From Paragorgia papillata (Eukaryota; Cnidaria; Anthozoa; Scleralcyonacea; Coralliidae), in NCBI GenBank assembly GCA_035771165.1, contig JAWNZC010000238.1, positions 972,001 through 1,036,000 of the forward strand: DNA of 64,000 bases, given 5' to 3'. The notes beneath the pieces are model-generated. The model was not told the origin of the DNA. It saw only the letters and a program-made list of their open reading frames with translations, and did no database searches. Below are positions 23,266 through 35,154 of this stretch, one piece after another. Both the position numbers and the translations under genes were made by a program. Numbering within the stretch: the first letter of the stretch is position 1; each line of letters opens with the position of its first letter.

Positions 23266-23432
23266 AACCGGGGTACCTGGAGAAACCCTTTGGTATTTGG
23301 TAGAGTCCAAACTGAAAGACTCTTCTCACATGCCACCAAGGTGAAATGTTAATCTGATAACTGCATCGAACCAGAGTTTTAGAAGTGAAAGGCATGTGTG
23401 TGCTAACTACTGTGCCACTAACATGCACTTTA
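23250..23432 (-). mobile_element. tRNA-derived SINE, head region (- copy)
   Basis: On the minus strand it starts GTTAGTGGCACAGTAGTTAG and continues through a damaged B box (CTGGTTCGATGCAG) to the body AATTTCACCTTGGTGGCATG-like segment shared with 14130. It heads the array that runs left to 22415. Confidence 0.7.
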
Positions 23433-23974
23433 CATTTTCTAAGCATTGTCCAAAATATGATTCTGCTTGTCGAAGAAAAAAAATAATAATCATCATCATG
23501 TTTTCGGGTCCTCGTTTAATTTTCAAATCAGTTTGACTCGCTGAATGGAGTACAGTATCAATCATAAATATAAACTGAGAATAGCTAACAAACATACTTT
23601 TGGACTAAATTTCTAGCTTAGAACATGCACAAAGCTATACAGTACAGTACAACACTACCTTGGTTTGTTAAGAAAACTCTATTTGATCAGTGCTATAACT
23701 ACAGTGCAAAGATTAAAATGTCACCGCAAAAAAATAATAAAACACGTGTGCAGAAACCAAGCACCAAATAATGACGCCAGTGAATTGCCGCGGTCAGTGG
23801 ACGCTAGACCAAACATAAAAAAAAATCAGATCAAATTAATAGCGCTTATTGATAAATATAAAACGTGTCGGAGAAGTTCTATTGTTTGATGACGTATTAT
23901 GATGACGTCATCAAAAACAAAAGAAATCCTATAATTAATTCTTTGAAAGTTTTCATGGCGATAATGTAATATAG

Positions 23975-24119
23975 ATAAGTTTTGTGCATGGAAACACCAC
24001 ATAAAATATTTATTTGCTAAGCTTTCGGCCTGTTGACTTATTGCTCTGATAAGGCCTCAGTCATCAGGCCGAAAGCTTAGCAAATAAATATTTTACGTGG
24101 TGTTTCTACAAAACGTATT
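23975..24119. mobile_element. 145-bp palindromic element
   Basis: GAAACACCAC with TATTTATTTGCTAAGCTTTC at left is mirrored as GAAAGCTTAGCAAATAAATA with GTGGTGTTTC at right. It lies 3' of the acyl-CoA oxidase gene. Confidence 0.75.
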
Positions 24120-24271
24120 TATATTAAATATGGTATATTCCAAACTACAGTATCTCTCATGTAAACAATACACGAGCGGTCACTTGGCATTTCTTCAATT
24201 ATATACAAAGTGAAAATTAGGAAAAAAACAAAATACCGTCATTCGTTCAAAAACAAACTAACTTTCTTACC

Positions 24272-25424
24272 TCACAGTAACTCGCCCAGATTATCATGAA
24301 CATTGTACTCGATCCAGTCCCTAGCAATGGGCGCAGACAGCATCTCATCGGGGATACCAAACGCGTCACAGAGCGCCAAAGCATTGGGAGCCAGCTGTGC
24401 ACAAAGTTCAGCGGCTTCTTCATTAACCTTGGCAGCGTCGGCCGCCGGAAGGACTTGGGCGAGAAGCAGCCATCCGAGGTCCTTCTCCAAGATGTCGACA
24501 ATAAACAAACGATGAAGAAGATTCAAGATTTCTTTGTTTGTCTCGCTCGCGTTTTCACTGACTGCCATGAAACGCTCGCTAATCAGACGTTCACCAAAAG
24601 CTTTCGACGCGGCTTGAATGTTGTCACTAATGTGATACATCCATGTTTCAAATAGACCCTTTTTGCCAGCAGACTGAAGCTTTTTCCCCAAACTCATAAA
24701 CAACAAGTCTTCGCGCTTTTGAAGCAAGAAATGCAACGAACCAACATCCTTCAGATCAACATCTTTACTCTTCCCAAGAGTCTGCGGTTTAAAAACAGCC
24801 AACCGCTCCTTAGCGACCTTCTGCATGAGCACGCTGTTATCACCCTCAGCGGTCATCGCCGCATGCGCATTACCAAGGAACGTCCCGAAGCGGTTACATG
24901 AGAGAAAGCCTTGCCCCCCGCAGCGTTCACGCGCGATGGACACGACTTCTGCAATGTTCCACGCGCCCAGCGGTTTGATGACGCAACACATGGTCACAAC
25001 TTCCGGGTGTTCTGAGCCGTCCGCCTTTTGGTTAGCCCAGCGGTCTTTGACGTAATCGAGTCCGAAGTTTATCCCATAAGTCCGTGCGAAAAGCGGAAGT
25101 AGAGCTCGTTGTTGGAGTTGATAGCTCAGGATAGGCATATCGGATTTGCCCTTCGGGCCGACGGTGAGCCGAGTAGAGGCGTAGCGAGTGGCGATGGCTA
25201 ACGAAGCTTTGGCGGCGCCCTGACACATGCTGGCGATGCAAATCCGACCAGAGAGAAGTTGGTCAGCGACGGTCAAAAAACGCGAACGGTTGCCTTCGAT
25301 AGAGGACTGGAACGAACCGTCCTCGTTGACGTCAGAGTAACGGTTGAGAAGGTTCTCGCGTGGAACTCGCACGTTGTCAAAGAACAGTTTGGCATTGTCG
25401 ACGCCATTCAAACCCATTTTATGC
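24272..25424 (-). CDS. ACOX: Acyl-CoA oxidase exon 4 (C-terminal half)
   Basis: The acceptor TTAACAG at 25425 completes the split Gly codon before [10 protein letters not shown]. The exon runs 1,153 bases to a TAA at 24272-24274. It carries the flavin-proximal RERCGGQGF motif, the EGDNSVLM motif with the catalytic Glu, and the helical C-terminal domain. It is a single large exon, unlike the small upstream ones. Confidence 0.93.
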
Positions 25425-27049
25425 CTGTTAATGGAGCTGGCATTAGCTTGTAAAATATTAAACCCTTTTCATAGTCACAAAGTAGTGACTATTTTAAGTG
25501 GTACTGCCGTCTTATAATTGGTATCTTGCAACGTCTACTATGATTGGTACCTTGTAACGCCTAGTATGATTGGTACCTTGCAACGCCTAATATGATTGGT
25601 ACCTTGCAACGTCTAGTATAATTGGTACCGTGCAACGCCTAGTATGATTGGTACCTTGCAGCGCCTAGTATAATCGGTACCTTGCAACGTCTACTATGAT
25701 TGGTACCTTGCAACGCCTAGTATAATTGGTACCTTGCAACGCCTAATATGATTGGTACCTTGCAACGCCTAGTATGATTGGTACCTTGCAACGCCTAGTA
25801 TGATTGGTACCTTGCAACGCCTAGTATGATTGGTACCTTGCAATGCCTACTATGATTGGTACCTTGCAACGCCTAGTATGATTGGTACCTTGCAACGCCT
25901 AGTATGATTGGTACCCTGCAACGCCTAGTATACTTGGTACCTTGCAACGCCTAGTATAATTGGTACCCTGCAACGCCAAGTATAATTGGTACCCTGCAAC
26001 GCCTAGTATGATTGGTACCTTGCAACGCCTAGTATGATTGGTACCTTGCAATGCCTAGTATGATTGGTACCTTGCAACGCCTAGTATGATTGGTACCTTG
26101 CAACGCCTAGTATGATTGGTACCCTGCAACGCCTAGTATGATTGGTACCTTGCAACGCCTAGTATAATTGGTACCCTGCAACGCCAAGTATAATTGGTAC
26201 CCTGCAACGCCTAGTATGATTGGTACCTTGCAACGCCTAGTATGATTGGTACCTTGCAATGCCTAGTATGATTGGTACCTTGCAACGCCTAGTATGATTG
26301 GTACCTTGCAACGCCTAGTATAATTGGTACCTTGCAACGCCTAGTATGATTGGTACCCTGCAACGCCTAGTATGATTGGTACCCTGCAATGCCTAGTATG
26401 ATTGGTACCCGTCACCATTTGAACAATTTTCAGGGGTAGTTTACACTTTACCGCACACGACGGATGCTTTCTCTGTTAAGATATAAGACATGCTTTTCAA
26501 CCGCATAATATAAAAGCACGAGAACGGACTACCCGTAGACTATACGAAGTTCATAGTACTGAATTATACTGGTGCAAAGTCATTTAGGCAGCTCAGTGGC
26601 CAATATGAAACGCACGCTTTCTCTGTTTAGAAAGAAGAGACATTGAAAACAAACTTACCCCATGTCTTCAACTCTTACGCCTGGTATAACGTTTAGATCA
26701 TTGTCTCGTATTCTCACAAGAACACCATGAATTCCTGAAATAGATAAAAAACAGATCACTTCAAGCATTGTAAATTCGTTATGCGTACAAATTGTAATCT
26801 CAGAAGTGCTGTAAAAGTTACATAATTTTTGTAACTAGTTTCAGTTACAGTTACATCATTAGAAAAGTAACTATTTACCGATAAAAGTTACAATGAAAAG
26901 AAAGTAACTAGTTACAGTTACAAAGTAACTCCAAATATTTTGTAACTAGTTACAAAGTTACATTCCTTTGTCCATGTTACTAGAACTAACTAACTAACTA
27001 ACTAACTTAACTAACTTAACTAACTTAACTAACTAAGTAAATAAGTAAA

Positions 27050-27098
<49 letters not shown>

Positions 27099-28208
27099 TA
27101 ACTAACTTAACTAACTATAACTAAGTAAGTAAGTAAGTAACTAACATACTAATAGAGCGCTGCTACAGTAACTCATCACTTACCAGGACATCACAATGGT
27201 CTGTCTAGCTTCTTTCACTTACCATGATTCTTTCCTGCAACTATCAACTGTGCAAACACCACACAATGTTGAGCATGAAGAGCACCATTTGTAATCCAAT
27301 ATTTTTGTGCCAATGTGGTTGGAGTATTTACAATGAACTCTTTAGTTTCTTGATCATAAGTAGCTGTTGTTTCCATTTCAACAGCATTGTTACCATAACC
27401 AAGCTCAGTTAAGCCAAAACACCCCACATCATCAAGTGTGTCAATTCCTTGGTAAAGATAAGAGGAATTTCTTGTACTATACAGTATGGTTTGGTATGGT
27501 ATATGGTATATGGTACTGTATATGATATGGTACATAGTATGGTATACATACCATACCCTTATACTGTAACTACTGGTGAAATATTTATAGTATACAGTAT
27601 TTAACTTATTTACAGTTTACTAATTTACCACACTCAAGGTTTAATAAACATTTCATACCTGGAAGTAATTTTTCATGGTGTCTTTCTGTTCCCAGTTTCA
27701 AAACTGTTCCACCAAACAAATTGAACTGAACTGTCATTTTTGTCGTCATTGCAGGATCAACAATAGCTGTCAATTCATGGGCAGCAAAAATTTTCAAAGG
27801 ATTGTTTCGAAAATCCAGGACAGAAATATAATTGTTGTCACACATAGCTTGCAAACGTTTTAATGCCAGATCACGTTCTTCGTCAATTGATATGTTGTAT
27901 TTTGGTTTCATTAAATCACCTGACAGGAATTCGCGACAACTGTCACGCATCTCATGGTTGTCATGGTCAAGAAGATTTTTCATTTCTTCAACATTAATAC
28001 TTGGTTGACCCCAGGCATCGCGGAGCTGCTTTGGGCTTGGTGAAGAGGTTTTAAGGGTTGATGTTGATGAGAAGGAACGTTTGGGATCTGGTGTTTTCTG
28101 GTTCAAGTGGTTTGTTTGAGTGAAGAAGAGAGATGCTGGGATAAGGCAGGATCTGGTCTGTTTACTGCTATAAGCTAGCAGCTTTGGCACTGGGAGTAAT
28201 CTCTGCAT
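24272..28208 (-). CDS. ACOX: Acyl-CoA oxidase (ACX3 / short-chain type), four exons, complete
   Basis: Acyl-CoA oxidases are FAD enzymes that make trans-2-enoyl-CoA from acyl-CoA with release of H2O2, the first step of peroxisomal beta-oxidation. Joining 28208-27659, 27447-27223, 26734-26659 and 25424-24272 keeps frame through three GT-AG introns and gives 667 residues, the usual family size. Signatures in order: [28 protein letters not shown] (flavin and substrate region), [57 protein letters not shown], and [10 protein letters not shown], whose Glu is the expected catalytic base by analogy to rat ACOX Glu421. Sequence style is closer to plant ACX3 and bacterial enzymes than to mammalian ACOX1. 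The N-terminus is Arg/Ser rich and the C-terminus (NLGELL) is not a PTS1. Intron 3 holds a 26-bp minisatellite, intron 2 an AACT array. Function call is firm; compartment is uncertain. Confidence 0.93.
25495..26412 (+). repeat. 26-bp minisatellite in acyl-CoA oxidase intron 3
   Basis: About 35 head-to-tail copies of GATTGGTACCTTGCAACGCC plus TAGTAT, with few substitutions (mostly T/C in ACCTT and A/G in ATGAT). Each copy has GGTACC. Units are directly adjacent with no unique spacers. Confidence 0.95.
26659..26734 (-). CDS. ACOX: Acyl-CoA oxidase exon 3
   Basis: This 76-base exon is flanked by TTTCAG acceptor and GTAAGT donor. It reads [20 protein letters not shown] then VEDMG. It enters in phase 1 and leaves in phase 2, exactly as its neighbours need. 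Confidence 0.9.
26985..27145 (+). repeat. AACT / AAGT tetranucleotide array
   Basis: Runs of AACTAACTAACT with TTAACTAAC and AAGTAAGT variants lie within acyl-CoA oxidase intron 2. The sequence just before it (26820-26960) is rich in GTTACAGTTAC and AGTAACTAGTTAC. Confidence 0.9.
27223..27447 (-). CDS. ACOX: Acyl-CoA oxidase exon 2
   Basis: This 225-base exon has acceptor TTTACCAAG before 27447 and donor GTAAGTGA after 27223. It encodes [20 protein letters not shown] and the [10 protein letters not shown] motif that contact the flavin and acyl-CoA. Confidence 0.92.
27659..28208 (-). CDS. ACOX: Acyl-CoA oxidase exon 1
   Basis: The ATG at 28208 opens the longest frame; a 54-residue Arg/Ser/Thr-rich leader precedes the first conserved block ([20 protein letters not shown]). 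The donor is CTTCCAG|GTATGA at 27658. The first residues [11 protein letters not shown] resemble but do not match a PTS2, since the position needing His or Gln is Leu. Confidence 0.9.
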
Positions 28209-30088
28209 GATCCTAAAAGTGAAGATATCAAGGTCTGTTATAACCTACACATAGATAATGGTCAGAAAACCCCAGAGTACCCTTGGGATCTGGGACAGAG
28301 CATTAAAATAGCAACAACAACACTGGTTTTGAGTGCTGTGGTCTGACATATGTGTCATATATATATATCACAGCTGCCAGAAGTCCCACGGATATGACTT
28401 TGACTTAGCAAAGTTGATATGCATCCAGTGGCAGATTACCTATGGGGCAAAGGGGGCATTTGCCCCTGGCCCCAGATTCTGACTGGCCCCAAATGAGTGA
28501 ATAGAAAATTATGCAGTTTCTCTTTGAAAGTCTTTTAATCCAAAAATTTAACCCATCACTTGACACAAACCCTTTGTGTTTCCTTCATACATCCTCTCAT
28601 GCACCAATATCCTGTGCATGAATAGCCTGTAAGATTATCCACTAAATTTTGTCACATCCTTGTAAATAAATGAATAAAATAATTATTCCTTCTCTGATGA
28701 TGTTGCGCGAAACAACGAAATGTTAGATCTTAAGTTTCGGCATTACCAGCCCTAAAATATTTTTGCCCCCATCCCTGGGAAGGTTAATCCGGCACTGTAT
28801 GCATTCTTCACCTACGCTACCAGGAGCTGTATTAAAGTGGGAGTCCACAAAGTGTTTCATATATATGTTTTGGGTATCCACAATGTGACTTTTATGTGTT
28901 TTAAGTATTCCTATACTACGACCCCTCCCCCTGACTCCCTACCAATTTCTCACAATTTTGGCTCTCCCCTTTGAAAATCCTGGTTACATCCCTGGCCTGC
29001 ACTGGCTGCATGCATGATTAGCTGTCAGGTCGTTTCCAGTACATACCAAGGGGCCAGAACACCAGCCCCTACATGGCAGGGCTGCAAATTACAGTCAGTC
29101 ATCGGATATTGTCCAGCATGATTTATGTTATTGTCTGTCACTCTGTCCAAACATCATTATGGCCAGTCAACACGACCAGTCAATTCAAACTTACCAAGTT
29201 AGTATCCCCCCCTTGCCCCCCCCCATTTGCCCCCCCCCCCCCCTTTGCCTCCCCCCTTTGCCCCCCCCCTTGCCGGCGCCACTGCTAAAGAATGCACAAT
29301 CCTAAAAAATTTTCATTTTATGCCCCTAGAAATTATACAGCAGCTATAGTTTTCAAACAAAGCACTGTATAGTTAAGTTTACACCATAACTTTCTAGAAA
29401 ACACACAAAATCTTTACAGTAACCAAGAATAATGCAAAAACAGGCATATACACACGTTTCAAATGAGATATTGTTAATATAATTATAATAATAATATAAC
29501 AATATAATATAATAATATATATGTTATAAATAATATGTACAACATAGTTGATAGTTTAGCAGGGAGTTTTTCTAGTCAGAACTTGTGTAACAGTCAACTC
29601 AACAGAGAATAAGAACGAACTCAATCTGTTGTCCTTGCAAAAGTCTTTCCTCTATCTTTCTCTATCATATATCGAGACAAGGCGAAGAGGACTGCTCTAC
29701 GCAGCCACGTAAATAGCTCGACGAAGCTCGTCCCCATACATCAATTTTTGACCTAATTACTTTAAATGATATAACAGAATGTAGTCAAGTTGTTCTCCTA
29801 CCTTTTGCACTTCTTTCAAGCATAAAATGTACAATTTCAAAGCACTTCTACCAAATGAATTAGCAGTACAAAGTACTAGCTACAAATTTGGCTGCAGAGC
29901 GCTGTGGCTAATTCTGGCAATTCTGCTCGTAAAATGAAGAGGAGGGACTGGAGAACAAAATACAAAGTCTGCAATCAATGGCATCGCACACCACCGTTAG
30001 GCGTGTGATTTTTTTTTCATGTTTGAATGTTGTAAGTTTTACCGCAAAACGTTCAACTTTTGCCGTGATTTTGGCAGTTTTTGCCCCA
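28209..30088. other. Intergenic region 5' of acyl-CoA oxidase
   Basis: No gene is seen. 28430-28800 reads as a decayed repeat (GGCCCCAG, GAAACAACGAAATGTTAGAT). 29205-29275 is a C-rich tract with TTTGCCCCC repeats. 29470-29530 is an AT-rich ATAAT array. Confidence 0.45.
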
Positions 30089-30405
30089 AAAAATAGAACA
30101 GTTGCTCTAATCAGGGAAACTTTGTTTCTAAAACTTTTCAACATACACTGGAAACTTTTGTTTCTGAAACCGTGTTTCGGTAACTTGTTTCGGAAATTTT
30201 CTCTAGTAAATGCCGGGCTTATTAAACGTGAAAAAAAATTCACGCCTAAAGCCCGGCATACGTATACACTATATAGAGAAAACTTCCGAAACAAGTTACC
30301 GAAACACGGTTTCAGAAACAAAAGTTTTCAGTGTATATTAAAAAGTTTCCAAAACTTTGTTTCAGAAACCAAGTTTCTCTGATTAGAACACTGTTCTATT
30401 TTTTT
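30089..30405. mobile_element. 317-bp fold-back element
   Basis: The arms share AAATAGAACAGT, AAACTTTTGTTTCTGAAAC, CGTGTTTCGGTAACTTGTTT and TTTTCTCTA in inverted order around a centre with GCCCGGCAT. A third partial arm follows to 30470. Confidence 0.8.
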
Positions 30406-30744
30406 AAACAAGTTTTGGAAACTTTTTCGAAAATGTGTTTCGGAAACTTGTTTCAGTCAGTGTATGCCAGAACTTTGACTCACTGCGATCAAAATCTGCC
30501 TCGTCCCCAGTCGCTTTTCAAGAATTAGATCTGGGGTCGATCATTGAGGAAATTTGAGCGGGCCCATCAGTGGTGCCCATGCTGGGGGGGGGGGGCGCGA
30601 GGGAAGGGGGGTAATAGGGTGCGCGCAAAGAATGACGAGGAAGAGGAGAAAAGGCGTGGCCTTCCCATCAGCCATTGCGCGCGCTCTACGCTAGTTCACT
30701 GGCTAGAAATTTATATATTTCCTAAAAATTATAAGAGCCTGCGG

Positions 30745-30912
30745 AGAAGGCAGCATCAAAATAACGAGTTCTGCGTCGGAAAAAAACTTATTTCAATTTA
30801 TACAATTAGTATAACAAATTGGCAAGTGTGCGACCTCGTGTAATGAATTGAAATAAGTTTTATCCCGACACGTCATTTTGATGCACAGTCGAGATTACGA
30901 ACTAGCTTATTA
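30745..30912. mobile_element. MITE copy (family with 6280-6475)
   Basis: GCATCAAAATAACG with TTCTGCGTCGG and AAACTTATTTCAATT is mirrored by AATTGAAATAAGTTTTATCC and CGTCATTTTGATGC. Confidence 0.65.
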
Positions 30913-32389
30913 TAAAGAGACCAACCCTGATCAAAAAACTAATCTTAATCCCAACTCTCAAAATTATCCAGTTTTGGTGATTTCGAAAGCATTGTCCTTA
31001 AAGTTGGCTGACGTAATTTAAGTCGATGTGATAAAGTACTTTTCTTGCAAATCTCGTACTGACCACATGCGCATGGGCTGTAAAGTCACGTGACCAATCA
31101 GTAGCCAGACGCTAGTATGCATGGTGGTTGTACGACTTTATTTATATGTAACAAAAGCGTAGGGGAAGTTTTCAAATCCGTTATTTCAAAAGTAAAATTT
31201 AAAATACAAGTGCTTATTTTCTATCTTTGTGTTGATTTATCGCAATCTCCCGGAAGCTTGGATCTCCCAGAATTGATAAAACCATAGAAACATAATTTTT
31301 AACGTCAATGTTAAAATACTGATGTTTTTTTTGTCTAGTTTACAGTATTTGAAAACTGAAGTCTTTTTCATTCCAAAGACGTCTTCTGCATCAGCTGATC
31401 AGCATGCGAGTGGCAGGATGGCCGGAAGTTAGTTGAATAGGAATTTCCCTACTGCAGGGTGCCAGAGGTTCCATCACTCGTTGGGATAATAAGGATCTCC
31501 CGAGTGATACTGTAGTAAACATTGAAACGCAGAATTATGGAATAAAGTCGGCATTGTTGTAGTTAGTTCAAATTTCAAATGGCATCTCACACCAGAATAA
31601 GACAAAGAAAGGCAAAAGGAGCAAGTATTTGTACAAACTCAAAAGAAACACGTACAAAGTGAAAAGCAATTAATGATACTATACGTTTAGAGAACTTGCA
31701 AAGAACTTTAATTTGACATTCAGGCACATTCGCAGTGCTTTGCTCTAAATTTGTCTCAAACGCTGCAATGCAAATGCCATTACGGAGAATTGAATCTTTC
31801 CAAATTTTTCGGGCAAAAGGGACAAAATTTTCCAGGGAAACCTTCATAAAGGTTTAAAAAACTACAAAAGTAATAAATGTTTGTATGAATAAAACAAAGT
31901 ATATAAAATTGTTAAAAGAAAATAAATAAATAATATAATGTACCCAATAATGAGAAGGCATAAACGAGACAAAGGCACCCCCGTAAAGTGCATATGAAAT
32001 GAAATTTGTCTTATTTTAAAATCTCACTTTGCTCTTGAGAAAACAAGATAAGTTTTAAATGCAAATAGCGCACTGCATCGGTCACACTGGTAATATTTTA
32101 CAATAAATTCATATGCACTGTGACGTATGCAGTGGGTTATTTGCACATCAAACAAATCTTATTTTCTCAAGAAAGAAGTGAGATATGGAAAAATTGTATG
32201 TTTGTTTGTTTAATACTGTGCATGTTATTCTTTTTGAAAGATTTCAAGTTTAGGTTTGACAGAAAATATTGATGGTGGACCTAACAAACGTTCACTGTAA
32301 GTTGGAAATTCTGTACAGAATGCTCTCGTGTTGCATACGTTTGAGGTAAGGAAGGGGAAGAAAATGAAACGAAACGAAATGTGATGGGA
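30913..32389. other. Non-coding stretch
   Basis: No gene is seen. 31990-32190 is an inverted pair sharing TATCTTGTTTTCTCAAGA-like words and CATATGCACTGTGACG, distantly like the family at 49424. Confidence 0.4.
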
Positions 32390-32848
32390 GGAAAAGAAAG
32401 GGAAAGTGAGGTCGAGGAGGTGAGGTGAAGTGAGGTAAGGTGAGGTGAAGTGAGGTAAAGTGAGGTGAAGTGAGGTAAGGTGAAGTGAAGCGAGGTAAAG
32501 TGAGGTGATGTGAGGTGAAGTGAGGTAAGGTGAGGTAAAGTGAGGTGAAGTGAAGTGAGGTAAGGTGAAGTGAAGTGAGGTAAAGTGAGGTAAAGTGAGG
32601 TGAGGTGAAGTGAGGTGAGGTAAGGTGAGGTAAAGCGAGGTAAGGTGAGGTAAAGTGAGGTGAAGTAAGGTGAGGTAAAGTGAGGTGAAGTGAGGTGAAG
32701 CGAAGTGAGGTAAAGTGAGGTGAAGTAAGGTGAGGTAAAGTGAGGTGAAGTGAGGTGAGGTAAGGTGAAGTGAGGTAAAGTGAGGTGAGGTAAGGTGAGG
32801 TAAAATGAGGTAAGCTGAGGTGAAGTGAGGCGAGGTAAAGTGAGGTGT
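32390..32848 (+). repeat. Pentanucleotide array (GAGGT / GAAGT / AAAGT)
   Basis: TGAGGTAAAG and TGAGGTGAAG alternate in a strict five-base period for about 450 bp. Confidence 0.93.
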
Positions 32849-33167
32849 TACTTTATCATTTTAAGAGTTCTTCCAAATAAGACAAACTTAATTTTCATTT
32901 CATATACACTTGTTTGACTAAAAAACGCAAACTTCTATACAGAAATCATAACTGAACGCAACAAAAACTTGCTATTTATTGCTCAATCTCATTTACTTTA
33001 TAAAATACTATATATCTCGCTAAATTCTCTCAGCGAGTATTTATCGTGCCGTGCAGCGTCTGACAAGTTCCATCGATGTCTTTTTAGATGTTCACAATCA
33101 TTACAACATATATCAAGTCCACGAGATTGCTTCGGGTGGAAAATGTACTTCTTTATTAATTGTCTAT

Positions 33168-33411
33168 TCGGCTAAAAGGGATGACTCAAAGGGATCCGTC
33201 CAGTCCTTTCGCGGCTTTTGCAAAATATGCCGTTAAATATGTTTTTTTCAAAAAGCCAGGGTTTGTTGTGGTTAGGTATCAAAAAATTGCTAAAATCTTG
33301 AGACTCACTGAAGCTTGATGACAAATTTGGAAAAAACAAATTTGACGTGCATATTTTGGAAAAACCGCAAAAGGACTGGACGGGTCCTTTTGAACCATGG
33401 TTACAGCCCTT
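33168..33411. mobile_element. MITE copy with CGTCCAGTCCTTTCGCGGC end
   Basis: GGCTAAAAGGGATGACTCAA and CGTCCAGTCCTTT at left are mirrored by AAAGGACTGGACGGGTCCTT at right. The same core sits inside the larger palindrome at 38664-39031. A separate inverted pair around GCCCATAAAATCC lies at about 33415-33560. Confidence 0.7.
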
Positions 33412-34040
33412 ATTCCAAAATGGCGGACACTCTAAAAGGATTTTATGGGCATTTAAATTAGCCCTTTTGAAGTTAAAATTCTTTTGAATTGCCCACATGA
33501 AAACGAGTTCATAAGAGCTAATTTATAGGCACACAAAAGAATTTTAATTTGGCGGCCATTTTGTGATAAGGTCTAGTACTGTATAGCGCGGTAGCCCAGA
33601 TTAGACTTGTTCAAAGCCACATATATATTATACATTGATTTACAAAAATTAAGGACATAATGTTAACATTAATTAATTTATATATTTGTATTATATGGCA
33701 CAAATTACTTCACGTAAAATCACGCGCTGTGGTTGGTTGCTGACGTGGCAAGATTTCTCCGTAATGCCCACGGGCATTATGAAAATTGTTGATGCCCTAC
33801 GATTGGAAACAAACAAAAAATCCTAATAAGAAAGTCATTGCTGCAAAACGACGAAAATAAATTAAATAAATGATGATGAACATTATCAAAGTAAATGTTA
33901 GTATCCAGACGAGAAAGAAACAACAGAAAATAACGCTAGTTCGGTGTTTTGAAGAAGTTAAAGGAAGCGAAGACCAAGAAATACAAGCCGATTGATTTTG
34001 TAATGAAGTGCCATATAATAAACTACTTAATAACTTCGAC

Positions 34041-34347
34041 CATAGTTAATAGAAAATAGACATGGTTTGGAAACCCGGAAAACTTCAAAGCGGTTAACAA
34101 TCAAGCTACGATTCATGTTGAAAGGTACATGAAGGTGCCAAATCCTTTGTTTTAGGTTTATTAATATTTAAACAGTACGGTTGAGTGATTGAACCCAAAC
34201 GTTGCTATTGGATGATTACTTCATTATACAGAAAACACAATATGTTCAGTAACCGTGAAAGTGCAAAAATTTCCATAAACCTGAACAAAAACATAAAATA
34301 ATGACTTTTGTGAGCTTCCAAACCATGTCTATTCTCTATTAACTATG
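34041..34347. mobile_element. MITE copy, CATAGTTAATAGA family
   Basis: CATAGTTAATAGAAAATAGA with CATGGTTTGGAA is mirrored at the right end. The interior has CAGTACGGTTGAGTG and CAAACGTTGCTATTGGATGA. The second copy is at 40965-41239. Confidence 0.8.
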
Positions 34348-34419
34348 CTTCGACCGTTCGGTCTTTACGGTAAAATATCAAACCTCGGCGTCGAACGTAT
34401 TCACCTCGCTATCACTCGG

Positions 34420-34640
34420 TCGATAGAGAGTTTAAGCAAATACAACGCGAACGTCAAGGACAACGTCCTTAACACAATAGAATTTTCCTCACACAACAAA
34501 GAAAATGAATAATTTTTAGTCCCAAGAGTAATCCTATATAACGCCGTCCCCGTTCTACATACAACGTTATTTAGATCATTTTCACGTCTTCAGGACGACG
34601 TTAACTCGTGAAACGGCGAAACCTGTTAGTCGAGTTTGAC
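34420..34640 (-). mobile_element. Copy of the element that hosts the nested insertion at 45390
   Basis: On the minus strand it reads ACGTCGTCCTGAAGACGTGA, AACGTTGTATGTAGAACGGG and ACTAAAAATTATTCATT, in step with 45345-45970. It lacks the 437-bp insertion and so serves as the empty site. Confidence 0.7.
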
Positions 34641-35154
34641 GTCAAACTATGCAACGAAATCCTTTTAGAACTCTATTAGCTTTTGGATGTCGAAAAACAT
34701 ACGTTACGTATTCAATAGTACGTAAATGATTCGTGGTTTCTGTTAGATACTGGACTTGACATTGCCGTCGTTGTCCTAGCTTGCTTAAGCTCCCTAATAC
34801 AACAAGACCTCGGTTTGATGTTTTACCGTAAAGACCTCACTCTCGGTTATTAAGTAGTTATTATTGACACTTTGTTGTTTTAAAGTGGTATAGGACACTC
34901 AATGCTAAGTAATGTTTGACTTCATGTGGTTACTTTTAAGCTAGCAATCAGTTATGAAAGGTTAAAGTATAAAGAGTAGTGAAGTGTATTAGTTAGTGTC
35001 AGGTTGAGTGTGAGTTCAGAGCCTTCATTTTTCCCTTTCTCGGCAAGAAAACAAAGGGAATGAAAGCTCTGCAGCTCACTAGGCAAAGAAAGCCAAACGT
35101 TCTAAAATAAAAAAAAGAATTAACCATTTAAATAAAGCTTTGAACTAGTCTGGC

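Noticed and set aside
25495..26412. CRISPR-like array
   Set aside because: The 26-bp units are directly adjacent with no unique spacers, and the host is a eukaryote; it is an intronic minisatellite.
30001..30382. 134-137-residue frames on both strands
   Set aside because: They lie in the arms of a fold-back element and mirror one another.
31587..31847. 86-residue minus frame with hydrophobic C-terminus
   Set aside because: No recognisable family, no splice support, repeat-rich surroundings.
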